Shown: piece by piece, positions 62,641 to 64,000 of the stretch
Layout of the letters: every line of letters starts with the position of its first letter
Numbering within the stretch: position 1 is the stretch's first letter
DNA from: Apis mellifera
Taxonomy: Eukaryota > Arthropoda > Insecta > Hymenoptera > Apidae
DNA: 64,000 nucleotides
Direction of reading: 5' to 3'
Assembly: GCF_003254395.2 (NCBI RefSeq)
Contig: NC_037642.1
Location: 2,698,501-2,762,500, forward strand
Made by a program: the position numbers and the translations under genes
The notes under the pieces: generated by a model
Seen by the model: the letters and a program-made list of their open reading frames with translations, nothing else
The model's database searches: none
What the model was told of the DNA's origin: nothing

Positions 62641-64000
62641 ATATGTACGTAACAAAATGAATTTATTCGATCATCATGTTTTGAAAGAAATTTATAAAAA
62701 TAGTAAATAGCATTCTATACTTTTTCAAAAATATTTAGTCCTTTTATTTTTTTAAAAATAATTATTCGATAAAAATTGATGAAATAAAATAAAAATCTAT
62801 GACGTCTCATTGTGAAAAAGATATTAAATCTTGGAACGCTTACTTTATACGTATTTGTATCTTTTTATATCATAGTACTAGTGAAAAAACATTGTCTATT
62901 TGTGATTATTATAATCTATCATCCTAAAACGTATCCTTCATATACTTTCATATACTAATTAAAATTATAATTAGTTATTTAGAGATGAAAAACTAATTAT
63001 TAAATTGTTTTGATTAATATTAAAAATATTGTGATTTAATTTGTAAATTTTATTTTCATCGAAATAGATTGTCTTACAAAACAAAAAAATATATAACAAT
63101 TTTTATAGCGCTTATCTTTTTAATAAATAAAAATATTGTAATATTATTGTTATGATTAATCATTGAGGGCTAATAAACTAACTTTTTAATAAAAAATTTT
63201 CTGTTTGAAATATCACAAGTTAAATATTATTCGTTAAATTCATTAAAGTTCAAATTTATAAAGATAAAATTATAATTATTTATAAAATTTTTCATGATAA
63301 AAAATTATAATAAATTAATATCAAATATTAAGAAATATTAAACTTGAAATATTGAAAAATGCATTCTTAATTTAATTATAACACGAGCACAAAAAAAATA
63401 CAAATACGAAAGTTACACATAATGTTACAAATAAGAATAGTAGATTTGGATATTATAGAAGAAAAACAGAAATACAATAAAAATTTAAGGATCAGAATCA
63501 TTTATAAAAAGTTTTACATGAAACAAAGATAAAAAAAAAAGTTAACAATAAAGAAAAGACACAAATTAAAAAAAACATCTTAATCTTTAATGCTATTTCT
63601 TAAATATCAAAGATATTTCAAGCTTAAATATTTTTCAATCGATTTGTATTTGTATCAAACAAAATAGCATAATACACTATTAAAATACAGAATAAATGTG
63701 ACATACAATTCTTTTTTATGTTTCAGAAAACACAGAAAATACGAAATTCGAAAATCATCTTGTTTATCACATCACATGCAACATCGGTTCACTGTACAAA
63801 AAACAATATTATATATTTTATAGTAAGTAATATGAATTAATTCATTTTGTTTACAATTATATTTTTAGCATAAAAATATTAATTATAATAAATTTAGTGA
63901 TAGTATTAAAGTGATGGTATTAAAGTAATAGTATTAAAGTGAATATTCTCGTTTCATTCCAAAAATTATAAAATATATATAGATTTTTATTTTGAACTTT
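62641..64000. other. AT-rich intergenic tail
   Basis: Very AT-rich sequence without exon-like signals, GC islands or usable open frames on either strand. I see no start of a next gene before the window ends. Confidence 0.5.

Noticed and set aside
1..64000. tRNA, rRNA, CRISPR, phage or bacterial defence features
   Set aside because: None was seen on reading either strand. The gene structure is that of an insect nuclear genome.

Overview
This window looks like honey bee (Apis) nuclear DNA. The evidence is an A+T-rich background of roughly two thirds by eye, many CpG dinucleotides (TCGA, CGAT, ACG), short GC-richer islands in an AT-rich sea, insect-type GT-AG introns and very long non-coding stretches. 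There is no operon structure, RNA gene or CRISPR array. The genus is inferred from composition and gene style; no database was searched.

Only one protein-coding gene can be read with confidence. It lies on the + strand in eight coding exons between 51,369 and 62,170. The exon phases agree at every junction, and the coding lengths sum to 4,884 nt (1,627 codons plus stop). The protein belongs to the ZC2HC1/FAM164 family: a glutamine-rich coiled-coil N terminus, a 992-residue Ser/Arg/Lys/Glu-rich region predicted to be disordered and encoded by one giant exon (55,285-58,261), a Thr/Ala-rich linker, and two C-terminal C2HC zinc fingers (residues 1479-1498 and 1590-1609). The C-terminal fingers fit the ZC2HC1C subtype best.

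Positions 1-51,368 hold no confident coding gene. Scattered GC-richer islands carry + strand exon-like pieces: possible first exons ending at 722, 21,937 and 29,889, all with donors in the same phase, and a cassette-like exon at 31,705-31,799. Together they can be joined in frame to the first ZC2HC1 exon. My working model is a long 5' intron region with alternative promoters; transcript data are needed to confirm it.

The repeat content of this stretch includes a three-unit tandem duplication at 25.76-26.6 kb, in which two units carry a TA-flanked MITE and the third is an empty site. There is also a degenerate AT-rich minisatellite at 33.1-34.06 kb and several microsatellites. Positions 62,171-64,000 are an AT-rich 3' UTR and intergenic tail with candidate polyadenylation signals.
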